Shown here piece after piece: positions 18,332 to 24,845 of a stretch of DNA of 26,356 bases. A model generated the notes under the pieces. It was not told the DNA's origin, searched no databases, and saw only the letters and a list, made by a program, of their open reading frames with translations. The stretch is from Alphaproteobacteria bacterium (GTDB lineage Bacteria > Pseudomonadota > Alphaproteobacteria > Sphingomonadales > Sphingomonadaceae): positions 1 to 26,356 of the forward strand of contig JAHJWA010000365.1 of the NCBI GenBank assembly GCA_018828205.1. The letters run 5' to 3'. The number at the start of each line of letters is the position of its first letter. Positions within the stretch are counted from its first letter, which is position 1. The position numbers and the translations under genes are program-made.

Positions 18332-18402
18332 TCTCCGGGCAAGGGAGAGCGACTCCGGAAGCGCGGTTTTCGCGGACCGGATGACGCTCGAGGCGGATTG
18401 AG

Positions 18403-18442
18403 AAAAAGGGGGGCGGGCGGAGTTCCACTGCGACCCGCCCCC
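18403..18442 (-). terminator. Rho-independent terminator after the Ogr-like gene
   Basis: On the - strand: GGGGGCGGG, a 16-base loop, CCCGCCCCC, one C, then TTTTT. A nine-pair all G-C stem with a T-run is a strong intrinsic terminator. It separates the regulator/Ogr unit from the following gene train, which therefore needs its own promoter or antitermination. Confidence 0.85.
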
Positions 18443-18477
18443 GAGGATCGCCGCCGGGATCGTAAGCGGCGGCGGGA

Positions 18478-18918
18478 TCAGGAGCCGATAGAGACGGCTT
18501 CCGCGAGACCGTCGTCATCGTTCGCGGCGTGACGCAACGGCACCTCCGGGCCGCGGTCAGGCTGGTCGTTCGCGGGGTTGTCGTTCGCCACTACCGTCGC
18601 GGGCAGGGGCGGATTGTCGTTGATCGCAGCAGCGCGGCGCGGCGGCGCCTGGCGCAGCATCACCTCGGCATCGGGGCAGGCGCTGGGCGAGATCGTGTGA
18701 GTGATGGTTATGTCGGCGCCGAAGACATGACCGCACTCGTCGTTGGTGCAGCGCAGGTAGAGCTGGCGGATCAGCGAGGTCACCTGCTTGCTGCTGCGTA
18801 CCCGGGCGGGCTCGAGACAATGCGGGCAGGCGACCGCGTTGAGATAGGGCGGGCGGGTACTGGCTTTCGCGGCGGGGGCTTTGCTCCCTAACGCTTTGCT
18901 ACTTGAGGGCGGGATCAC
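18478..18918 (-). CDS. Ogr/Delta-type zinc-finger late transcription activator
   Basis: 146 aa. Cysteines 31, 34, 57 and 62 form C-x2-C-x22-C-x4-C, the same spacing as P2 Ogr, in CPHCLEPARVRSSKQV...LYLRCTNDECGHVF. Ogr proteins bind upstream of late promoters and contact RNA polymerase alpha to turn on head, tail and lysis genes. P2 Ogr is 72 aa and starts almost at the first Cys; here there is a 30-residue N-terminal extension and an 80-residue disordered tail with Asn-Asp-Asn motifs. Translation starts at a GTG overlapping the upstream stop (GTGA). The first residues (SSSKALGSK) are encoded by a copy of the hairpin repeat. Confidence 0.88.
   Translation of the reverse strand: MIPPSSSKALGSKAPAAKASTRPPYLNAVACPHCLEPARVRSSKQVTSLIRQLYLRCTNDECGHVFGADITITHTISPSACPDAEVMLRQAPPRRAAAINDNPPLPATVVANDNPANDQPDRGPEVPLRHAANDDDGLAEAVSIGS
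18886..18909 (-). repeat. Hairpin repeat, copy C, inside the ogr-like gene
   Basis: On the + strand CCCT, a 16-base loop (AACGCTTTGCTACTTG), AGGG. The loop has the same length and nearly the same sequence as copies A and B near 10.9 kb, while the stem is different but still complementary. Confidence 0.65.
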
Positions 18919-19400
18919 GACAGCGTCTCCTCGAGAAGGCCACGTTCCGCGCGGCGTCGGTTTCGGATGGCGGCGAGCGCGCCGGTCTTGGCTTCGATCG
19001 CTTCCTCGATCTCGCGCTCGGCGTCGGCATAGTCGGCGTCGGTGGCGTCGGGACGGGCGGCGCGGATCGCTGCGGCCACTGCCTCGCCACCCTCTTTTGC
19101 CGCAGACGCCGCGGCGTCGGCGATGGCCTGGGCGGAGCCCAGGCAGTCGACCAGCGCGGCCTTGAGGCGGGTGGCGTAGACTTCGAGGAACGGAGCCCCG
19201 GTACCGCCGGCCTGCTGGTAGGCCAGATCAAGCGCCTCGGCCGCATCGATGCGGATGTTCGCCGCGGCGTCCGGATCCGACCAGTTGCGCACCGTGCGTT
19301 CGGCGACCTTGAGGATATCCGCGCATAGCGGCCATCCAATCAGGCCGGCGACCTTGGTGAGCGCAAGCTCGTAGGTGAGGGCGGCGCGGCGCTTGGTCAT
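18915..19400 (-). CDS. Prophage regulatory protein with HTH, CII-like position
   Basis: 161 aa from ATG 19400, with GGAG well placed upstream. The N-terminal half reads like a DNA-binding domain: WPLCADILKVAERTVRNWSDPDAAANI suggests a HTH with recognition helix ERTVRNWS. The C-terminal half is Ala/Glu-rich and probably helical (DAEREIEEAIEAKTGALAAI). It lies immediately upstream of the Ogr-like activator with GTGA overlap. By position it may control early lysogeny decisions like CII, but this is inference; sequence similarity was not tested. Confidence 0.7.
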   Translation of the reverse strand: MTKRRAALTYELALTKVAGLIGWPLCADILKVAERTVRNWSDPDAAANIRIDAAEALDLAYQQAGGTGAPFLEVYATRLKAALVDCLGSAQAIADAAASAAKEGGEAVAAAIRAARPDATDADYADAEREIEEAIEAKTGALAAIRNRRRAERGLLEETLS

Positions 19401-19502
19401 GCGCACGCTCCAGCAACCGGGGGAGCGCGGCGGGCGCGGCTTGCCGCCGCAGCCCGCCGCGCTATCGTCGTGGTTCCACACTCCGACGAAAGAGCATCAA
19501 AA

Positions 19503-19793
19503 ATGCCTGAAGAGAATTCAAAGCCACAGGGTCTTGCCGACGTCATTGCGGACCTGAGCACGGTCAGCGCCGCCGCGATCGAGGGCGTTTTAGCGATCTG
19601 TGCGCGACTTGCCTTGAAAGAAACCTTCGATGCTGCGGATGTCCGGAAAGTGGTCGAAGTGATGCGCGAGGTTCCGAATGAAGGAGACACCCTCGCGAAC
19701 ACCGTAATTGGTGGCGTGATCGACGGAAGGCTCGCAGAGCTCGAGAAGATCGTGGGCGAGAGCATCAGCGAGCCTCGTCCGAAAAAGGCGTAG
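19503..19793 (+). CDS. Hypothetical 96-aa protein on the opposite strand within the early region
   Basis: Begins MPEENSKPQGLADVIADL and continues as a soluble, helical, acidic protein (AAIEGVLAICARLALKETF, GGVIDGRLAELEKIVGES). It ends in the basic PRPKKA. Start supported only by a weak purine stretch (GAAAGAG) upstream. Its 3' end overlaps the neighbouring - strand gene by 29 bases. The opposite-strand frame has a Ser/Thr/Ala-rich shadow composition, which supports the + reading. No family recognised. Confidence 0.6.
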   Translation: MPEENSKPQGLADVIADLSTVSAAAIEGVLAICARLALKETFDAADVRKVVEVMREVPNEGDTLANTVIGGVIDGRLAELEKIVGESISEPRPKKA

Positions 19794-20079
19794 CCGGTCG
19801 GCCAACTTTGGCCTCGATCGCAGTCTCCACCTGTGATCGAATGTCTGGGGCGGGCTCAGGCTGCTTTAGAGTTATCACCGGCGTCGTGCCCTCCAGAACA
19901 AAGCGCGCGTTAAGGCGGGCACGATAGATTATGTCTGGAAAGCCTGTGCAATCGTAGCGAGCCTGCTCGCGCGCCTCGACGAGGCAACGCATCCGCAGTT
20001 CGCGGTCCGCTGGGGAGTTGCTGCCGATCGCTTCTTGGACGTCCGGCTGGGGTCGCTCGTGTCTCGGTTCGCCGGTCAT
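19765..20079 (-). CDS. Hypothetical 104-aa prophage protein
   Basis: Starts MTGEPRHERPQPDVQEAIG with an ATG overlapping the regulator stop (ATGA). The middle part (RELRMRCLVEAREQARYDCTGFPDIIYRARLNARFVLEG) is well structured; the end is charged. No motif recognised. It is co-transcribed with the YdaS/Cro-like regulator by overlap. Confidence 0.65.
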   Translation of the reverse strand: MTGEPRHERPQPDVQEAIGSNSPADRELRMRCLVEAREQARYDCTGFPDIIYRARLNARFVLEGTTPVITLKQPEPAPDIRSQVETAIEAKVGRPATPFSDEAR

Positions 20080-20474
20080 GAAAGCACCTCGCCGAGTTGC
20101 AAAGTGGTGCCCCGATCGCACGTGCGCGCAGCATCCGGGTGTGTAGGATGAGCGGCATGGGCAGACGGGGCACCAGGGACTGCCGAAGCTTTACCGGTTG
20201 GGGTACCGGCAGGGAGAGTCGCGTCGGCAGGCGGGGGGAAGGATTCGCGAGGATAGAGGTCGGGCCGAAGATCGTGGCGGGAAATACCCGTGGCGGCTTC
20301 GACCTTGAGGACGTGTTCGGCCGGAAGTGGCTTGCCCTTTTCGAGCCAGCGCCAAACCGACGCCTGGGAAACCTCAACCAGACGCCCCAACGCAGACTGA
20401 CCGCCGATGCGGTCTACGGCGAGAGCCAAGGCACCCGGCGGGGTAAGGATTTCGCGAGGGGTGGCTGTCTCCAT
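20076..20474 (-). CDS. YdaS/Cro-like HTH regulator, divergent from the repressor
   Basis: 132 aa from ATG 20474. The N-terminal HTH is clear: LALAVDRIGGQSALGRLVEVSQASVWRWLEKGKPLPAEHVLKVEAATGISRHDLRPDLYP is the pattern of YdaS/Cro-type phage regulators. The C-terminal half is Pro/Ala-rich and probably disordered. It faces the S24 repressor gene across an 85-base region with candidate operators, as in a CI/Cro switch. Upstream in-frame codons extending to 20660 lie in the operator and repressor gene and are not expected to be translated. Confidence 0.82.
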   Translation of the reverse strand: METATPREILTPPGALALAVDRIGGQSALGRLVEVSQASVWRWLEKGKPLPAEHVLKVEAATGISRHDLRPDLYPRESFPPPADATLPAGTPTGKASAVPGAPSAHAAHPTHPDAARTCDRGTTLQLGEVLS

Positions 20475-20559
20475 GATTCGGGGCCTACACCTAAACGGGT
20501 TAAGGGAGCAACACCTATTCGTCCCTTTGTGGCTACACGTTTCGCTGTAGCGTGAGCAA
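20475..20559. promoter_or_regulatory. Lysogeny control region (divergent promoters and candidate operators)
   Basis: 85 bases between divergent regulator and repressor starts. Inverted repeat GCTACA-8-TGTAGC at 20532-20551. The heptamer ACACCTA occurs twice, 24 bases apart (20487-20493 and 20511-20517), and CTACAC recurs at 20485 and 20533. These are candidate repressor half-sites. No convincing -35/-10 pair could be fixed by eye. Confidence 0.55.
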
Positions 20560-21201
20560 ATGACACTCGGTGACCGAATTCTCGAAAGGATGGAGGCGCT
20601 TGGCTTGAGCCAATCGGCCCTCGGTCGCGAAGTCGGTGTTTCGCAGCAAACGATACACAAGCTAATCGTCGGCCAGTCGCGATCCAGCGGTCGGATCGGG
20701 AAGATCGCTCGAGTTCTCCAGACGACCCCAGACTACCTCGAGGGCGAGACTGACGATCCCCACGCCAATGCCCCGCTTCCGGCTCCGCCGCGCGAGGACG
20801 TGGTCCAGGTCGCGATGCTGGACCTAGCCTATGGCATGGGCGAAACCTTCCTCGAGCACAGTCCCGAGGTGCGACACGAGGAATTCCCGCTGGCGTTTAT
20901 TCGCCATTTCACCAAATCGCGGGTTACCGATCTGATGATCGCCGAAGGGGTGGGCGACAGCATGGCGCCGACGATCGGCCCAAACGACCTGGTGCTGATC
21001 GACCGCGCCGCGATCAATCTCAACATAGACGACCGGATCTGGGCCTGCGCGATTGGCGAGATGGGAATGATCAAGCGACTGCGGGCGAGCGGAGAGGGGA
21101 TTACGATCCTGTCGGACAATCCGCTGGTTCCCGACAATCACGCGGCCGATGGCGAGCTGCATATCATCGGCCGGGTCGTGGGGACGTTCGGACGGCTTTA
21201 G
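20560..21201 (+). CDS. Prophage repressor, HTH_XRE plus S24 (LexA/CI-type) domain
   Basis: 213 aa. The N-terminal XRE HTH is LGLSQSALGREVGVSQQTIHKLIVGQS (about 14-40). The C-terminal S24 peptidase-like domain carries the nucleophile in GDSM (Ser134) and the likely general base Lys172 in MIKRL, a normal 38-residue spacing. A canonical Ala-Gly cleavage site is not obvious in the linker (around residues 75-95), so SOS self-cleavage is uncertain. It probably keeps the prophage silent. Transcribed away from the YdaS/Cro-like gene, with DUF2939 and cargo genes downstream. Confidence 0.9.
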   Translation: MTLGDRILERMEALGLSQSALGREVGVSQQTIHKLIVGQSRSSGRIGKIARVLQTTPDYLEGETDDPHANAPLPAPPREDVVQVAMLDLAYGMGETFLEHSPEVRHEEFPLAFIRHFTKSRVTDLMIAEGVGDSMAPTIGPNDLVLIDRAAINLNIDDRIWACAIGEMGMIKRLRASGEGITILSDNPLVPDNHAADGELHIIGRVVGTFGRL

Positions 21202-21224
21202 GAAGTAACCTGGGGGGTAACATC

Positions 21225-21764
21225 GTGAAAAAGAATGCATGGATCGCAGGCGCAGCCGCTGTGCTGATCGCGGGGAGCGCGGCCTGGTATTTCGCTTCGC
21301 CCGGTTACGCGATGAGCGAACTGCGCGACGCAGCGAGTGAGGGCGACGCGGATGCCCTCGAAGACAACATAGACTTTCCGGCAGTGCGAGAATCGCTCAA
21401 ATCCCAGCTCAAGGCCGAGATGATGGCCCAGATCGCCTCCGAAGAGACCGAAGGCTTCGGCGCGTTCGGCGGCATGATGATGCTTGGGATGATCGACCCC
21501 ATGATCGACGGGATGGTGACCGCCGACGGAATGGCGCGGCTGATCGAAGAGGGACGGTTCGCCGAGCCCGGTACGGATGCGCCTGTTTCGGAAGAAGAGC
21601 AGGTCGACGACTGGACGATCGAGCGTGACGGCATCAGCAGCTTCACCGCGCGACCGGTCGCACCGGCAGGCGAGAAGGTGCCCGGGCTGGTGTTCGAGCG
21701 GGACGGGCTGGGATGGCGGCTGACCGAGATCGATATTCCTGAGGGCGGGCTGGGGGCGAGCTGA
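21225..21764 (+). CDS. DUF2939-type membrane-anchored protein
   Basis: 179 aa from a GTG at 21225 with a G-rich stretch upstream. One N-terminal hydrophobic segment (AWIAGAAAVLIAGSAAWYFA), either a signal anchor or signal peptide, then SPGYAMSELRDAASEGDADALEDNIDFPAVRESLKSQL, the typical DUF2939 pattern. A Met-rich loop (FGGMMMLGMIDPMIDGM) follows. Function of the family is unknown. It sits 23 bases after the repressor, likely co-transcribed and therefore expressed in the lysogen; its stop overlaps the next start. Confidence 0.8.
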   Translation: MKKNAWIAGAAAVLIAGSAAWYFASPGYAMSELRDAASEGDADALEDNIDFPAVRESLKSQLKAEMMAQIASEETEGFGAFGGMMMLGMIDPMIDGMVTADGMARLIEEGRFAEPGTDAPVSEEEQVDDWTIERDGISSFTARPVAPAGEKVPGLVFERDGLGWRLTEIDIPEGGLGAS

Positions 21765-22228
21765 TGGCAGACGAGCTGGATGAAATTCTGAGTCAAGTGG
21801 ACCAAAAATTGAAAGCCGACAAAGCTTTGGCTGAGGCTGAACAAAGAAAGGGGCTGGAACAGGAAAGGCGAAAGGAGGCGACAGAGAGAGCGTTCACCGG
21901 CAACCAAATGGTTTTTCGAGCGGCAATTCGGGATATCAACGAACGGATGAAGGATCGTGACTATGGGTTCGATGAACCCCGAATCTCTCCAAATCCTGAC
22001 ATTCTCTTGGTGGGAGATTACTGCGTTCGTTTGTCACTAGGTGATGCTTTTTCTCAAGACCCTGTTGACCTACACATATCTTTTCTCCGTTTGGGCGGCG
22101 CTGAGGTTTACATTGAACGGGCGGGGAAAAAGTCGCGTAAGGATCCTTACGAACCCCACGATATTGACCGACACTTTTTCGATAAGCAGCTAATGCTAGC
22201 ACTGAGGCGTTTAACGTACGGGGGGTGA
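21764..22228 (+). CDS. Uncharacterised cargo protein 1 (154 aa)
   Basis: Starts at an ATG overlapping the DUF2939 stop (TGATG). The first 45 residues are a highly charged helix, probably coiled coil (QVDQKLKADKALAEAEQ, LEQERRKEATERAF). The rest is a mixed alpha/beta domain (PDILLVGDYCVRLSLGD, VDLHISFLRLGGAEVYIERAG). Base composition is clearly less G+C-rich than the flanks. No family recognised. It forms a pair with the next gene and may be a lysogenic-conversion gene. Confidence 0.75.
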   Translation: MADELDEILSQVDQKLKADKALAEAEQRKGLEQERRKEATERAFTGNQMVFRAAIRDINERMKDRDYGFDEPRISPNPDILLVGDYCVRLSLGDAFSQDPVDLHISFLRLGGAEVYIERAGKKSRKDPYEPHDIDRHFFDKQLMLALRRLTYGG

Positions 22229-22244
22229 TGGCGGGGGCTTGGAT

Positions 22245-23147
22245 ATGTCGGACTTCGAGATTTTACTTAAGTATGAGGGCGGCGACGCAAGGCATCATAC
22301 AATCGAAGCAAGGCTATATGGCCAGTCTCTTCAGGGGCTGGACCGGATGGTCTCGGACTGTCTCATTATTGCCTCTCTTCAGAGATTGCCAAGACGCGGT
22401 GAAAAGTCGCCGATGTTGCTCAAGGCTCAGGAGGGCTATGCGAGCTCTTATGGCGCGCCGCAAATTTTGCAGGAGGCGTCTCAGGTGCTGGGGTTCGGGA
22501 TACCGATCCTAGCCGCAATCGGTCCGGACATCGTCGGTTATTATGTCCAGGCCGTTCTCGATCACTTCAAAGGGGAGAGCAAGTCGGTGGACCTCGCGAT
22601 TAGCAAGATGGCTGACATGCATGAAGCCGCACTGGCCGCCACTTCGAAGATGCACGAAAATTCGTTAAATGCCCTCGATGATTTTGACGCGCGCCGACAC
22701 GCGGAGACCATCGGTATGCAGGACCTATTTCGGCGGGCTATTCTGTCGAACGGTCCAGCTGCAGCCAACTTTGTCGCTCCCGTCGGCGAGTCCGTTGAGC
22801 GTGCGAAGTTCGTCGCTGGCAGCGCTCCGCCCAGCATCGTTACTCTGACAGATGCAGAGGAAATTCGAGATTCTCAAAAGGTAGATTGGCAGACACCGCG
22901 GCAAGAAATCTACACGACCGACGGCTTCAAATATCATACAAGCGGATTAAGCATCGAGAATCCTGAAGCCGAAGATGGTTTCTTAATGGCAGAGGTTAAG
23001 GATCCGCATTTCTTGGAGGACGGGAACGCCTACACTCTGGCTGCGCAAAAACGCGCCCGCATCGCAGTTCTCGCACGCCAAGGCTACAAGAACGGCAAGT
23101 TAGCCCGAATCCATATTTTGGATTTTGTGAGCGAGTTAGGGGACTAG
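22245..23147 (+). CDS. Uncharacterised cargo protein 2 (300 aa)
   Basis: Begins MSDFEILLKYEGGDARHHTIEARLYGQSLQGLDRM. A TTG two codons upstream is also in frame, but GGGGG is better spaced for the ATG at 22245. The middle contains a hydrophobic stretch (VLGFGIPILAAIGPDIVGYYVQAVL, about 84-108), then a long helical region rich in Ala, Met and His. The C-terminal ~100 residues (DGFKYHTSGLSIENPE, AAQKRARIAVLARQGYKNGKL) look globular. No known motif recognised. Like its neighbour it is AT-richer than the prophage backbone and lies between the repressor unit and late gene D, transcribed toward D. Confidence 0.8.
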   Translation: MSDFEILLKYEGGDARHHTIEARLYGQSLQGLDRMVSDCLIIASLQRLPRRGEKSPMLLKAQEGYASSYGAPQILQEASQVLGFGIPILAAIGPDIVGYYVQAVLDHFKGESKSVDLAISKMADMHEAALAATSKMHENSLNALDDFDARRHAETIGMQDLFRRAILSNGPAAANFVAPVGESVERAKFVAGSAPPSIVTLTDAEEIRDSQKVDWQTPRQEIYTTDGFKYHTSGLSIENPEAEDGFLMAEVKDPHFLEDGNAYTLAAQKRARIAVLARQGYKNGKLARIHILDFVSELGD

Positions 23148-23195
23148 CTTTCCTTCCTTATTGATTTGAAGTCGGGTCGGATCGGAGCCCGTTCG

Positions 23196-24269
23196 CTATG
23201 ATCGTCTTGGCTCCAGCTTCAGACGCGTATTAAGACCACCGTCGGCGGTGAGCGTGTGTTCGGCCTCGGCAATCAGCCAGCTGCGCGCATCGATCTCGGG
23301 CTTGAAACCTGTCAGCACTATCGGCCGCTCGGGGTAGAGCTCGGGCCGGCCGAGCGCGAGCTCCATCTCGAACTCGGCCTGAGCCCGGTCGATCTTTGCG
23401 GCCGAGCTGCGGGCTGCCGCCTTTGCGGACTTCTCCGTGGCATAGATCCGCTTGAGGCGCTTGGGCCCGCGCGAACCCGAGCCGCCGACGCCGCGCACCG
23501 ATTCGACGACCACCGTCTGGCGCTCGCCGGTCTTCTTGTCATGCCAGCGCGCCTCGACGCCGGCGAACTGGCCGCGCTCGCCGCGGCGGTAGCGGTAGCG
23601 ATCGCCGCTGCGGCGGGTGAGGGTGCCCGCAGGTATTGCGCCGCTGCCGGCGCCGCCGATCGGCAGGAACAGCAGGGTGCCGTTCTTGACGGTGGCCGCG
23701 GCATCGTAGCGACGGCCGAGGCTGCGAAGCAGGGCGGCGTCGCTGAGCTCGTCCTGCTCGATCGCCTCGACTTCGAGCGCATCGAGGGCGGGATCGATCT
23801 TCGCGGCCAATCCGCTGGCGCCGGCGATGTCGCGGATGATCGCGCCGAGCGTCGTCGCGACATGGCTGCGCTCGCGGCGCTTGTCGAAGCTGGCGGTGAA
23901 GTCGGCCGAGCGGGCGCGGATCGTGACGATGTCGGGCGGGCCCTCCCATGAAGCCTCGTCGACCTTGAAGCGGCCCTTGTCGACCAGGCCCTTCTCGACG
24001 TCGGGACCATCCGCCCATCCCAGCGAGAGCGAGAGCACGGCACCGGGTTGCGGGATCTCGAGCGCGCCGTCGTGATCGTGCAGCACGAGATCCAGCGTGT
24101 CGGCTTCGCCGCCGCGGGTTTCGCGCAAGCTCAGCGAGATCAGCCGCGGCGAGATCGTCTCGAGGAATTTCTCGCGCAGGATCTCGGCGAAGGTGTTCGG
24201 GCTGCCGGGCGAGAGATCGCGTCCCTCGAGCGACAGGCGGTAGTCGGCGCGGTTCTGGAGCGCGGCCAT
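23196..24269 (-). CDS. Phage late control protein D (tail hub, P2 gpD-like)
   Basis: 357 aa, the family length. Signature parts include a start of the type ADYRLSLEGRDLS, then ISLSLRETRGGEADTLDLVLHD, LEIPQPGAVLSLSLGW, GRFKVDEASWEGPPD, and the end DGGLNTRLKLEP. GpD forms the hub at the tip of the contractile tail, holding gpV. It ends the right-hand tail block and is convergent with the cargo genes, 48 bases apart, without a visible terminator. Confidence 0.92.
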   Translation of the reverse strand: MAALQNRADYRLSLEGRDLSPGSPNTFAEILREKFLETISPRLISLSLRETRGGEADTLDLVLHDHDGALEIPQPGAVLSLSLGWADGPDVEKGLVDKGRFKVDEASWEGPPDIVTIRARSADFTASFDKRRERSHVATTLGAIIRDIAGASGLAAKIDPALDALEVEAIEQDELSDAALLRSLGRRYDAAATVKNGTLLFLPIGGAGSGAIPAGTLTRRSGDRYRYRRGERGQFAGVEARWHDKKTGERQTVVVESVRGVGGSGSRGPKRLKRIYATEKSAKAAARSSAAKIDRAQAEFEMELALGRPELYPERPIVLTGFKPEIDARSWLIAEAEHTLTADGGLNTRLKLEPRRS

Positions 24270-24273
24270 CGGA

Positions 24274-24474
24274 TTAGCTCACACCGGAGCAGGAGATTAC
24301 GTGGAGCGCGAGTTGGTCGCGGAGGCCCGCGAGCGACACGTCCTCGAGCTTGTGACCGCACTGGCAATCGGCAGAGCAGCGGTAAGCTGTCCGCATTGTC
24401 CCTTGGTCGACACCCCGGAAAGCGATCCGATCGCCCGTATCTCGCATTGCCAACGGAATGCTCCGATCGGTCAT
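24274..24474 (-). CDS. Cys-rich 66-aa protein between gpU and gpD
   Basis: Starts MTDRSIPLAMRDTGDRIAFRG and has RCSADCQCGHKLEDVSL with three closely spaced Cys plus one late Cys and a His, suggesting a small metal-binding protein. Its ATG overlaps the gpU stop (ATGA). P2-like phages often have gpX (a LysM-like tail protein) near here; the sequence does not look like gpX, so I leave the function open. Confidence 0.7.
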   Translation of the reverse strand: MTDRSIPLAMRDTGDRIAFRGVDQGTMRTAYRCSADCQCGHKLEDVSLAGLRDQLALHVISCSGVS

Positions 24475-24845
24475 GCCACTCGCCTCAGTTCGATCGCGAA
24501 GTCGGCGCGCCGCGCCTGGCCGGTATCGATGAAGTGGCTGTGGCTTTCGTCGATCGAGAGGATGACGAAGTCGCCGTGGACGAGGCCCTGCGCATCGACC
24601 AGCGGGAGGGCATCACCCTCGTCCCCCAAGGCGCGCAGGGTGGCGATCGCCGAATGCTTGCCCGACAGACCCGGCAGGATGACGCCCTTGAGCGAGATGG
24701 TCTCGGCGCCCGGGCCTAGATACTGGCTCGCCGGCCGCGCGCCGAAGCGCGGGGTCTCGGCGTGCCGCCATTCGGTCTTCCGCGCGAGCTCCTGGTACGC
24801 CGCGGTGCCGATCTCGAACGCGAACTGGCCAAGCGCCATGAGCAT
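24471..24845 (-). CDS. Tail protein U (P2 gpU-like)
   Basis: 124 aa. The core phrases ARKTEWRHAETPRFGARPASQYLGPG, ETISLKGVILP and GDFVILSIDESHSHF are diagnostic of gpU, the tail terminator/completion protein of P2-like tails. The start ATG overlaps the tape measure stop (TGATG); another Met two codons in is possible. A longer frame to 25754 is a shadow of the tape measure gene. Confidence 0.92.
   Translation of the reverse strand: MLMALGQFAFEIGTAAYQELARKTEWRHAETPRFGARPASQYLGPGAETISLKGVILPGLSGKHSAIATLRALGDEGDALPLVDAQGLVHGDFVILSIDESHSHFIDTGQARRADFAIELRRVA

Noticed and set aside
17841..18518. 225-aa - strand frame
   Set aside because: Only its last 41 codons fit the overlapping gene train; the Arg/Pro-rich upstream part is a shadow of the 122-aa gene and runs across a terminator.
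22225..22512. 95-aa frame overlapping the second cargo gene
   Set aside because: Out-of-frame shadow; the 300-aa frame is better started and continues far beyond.
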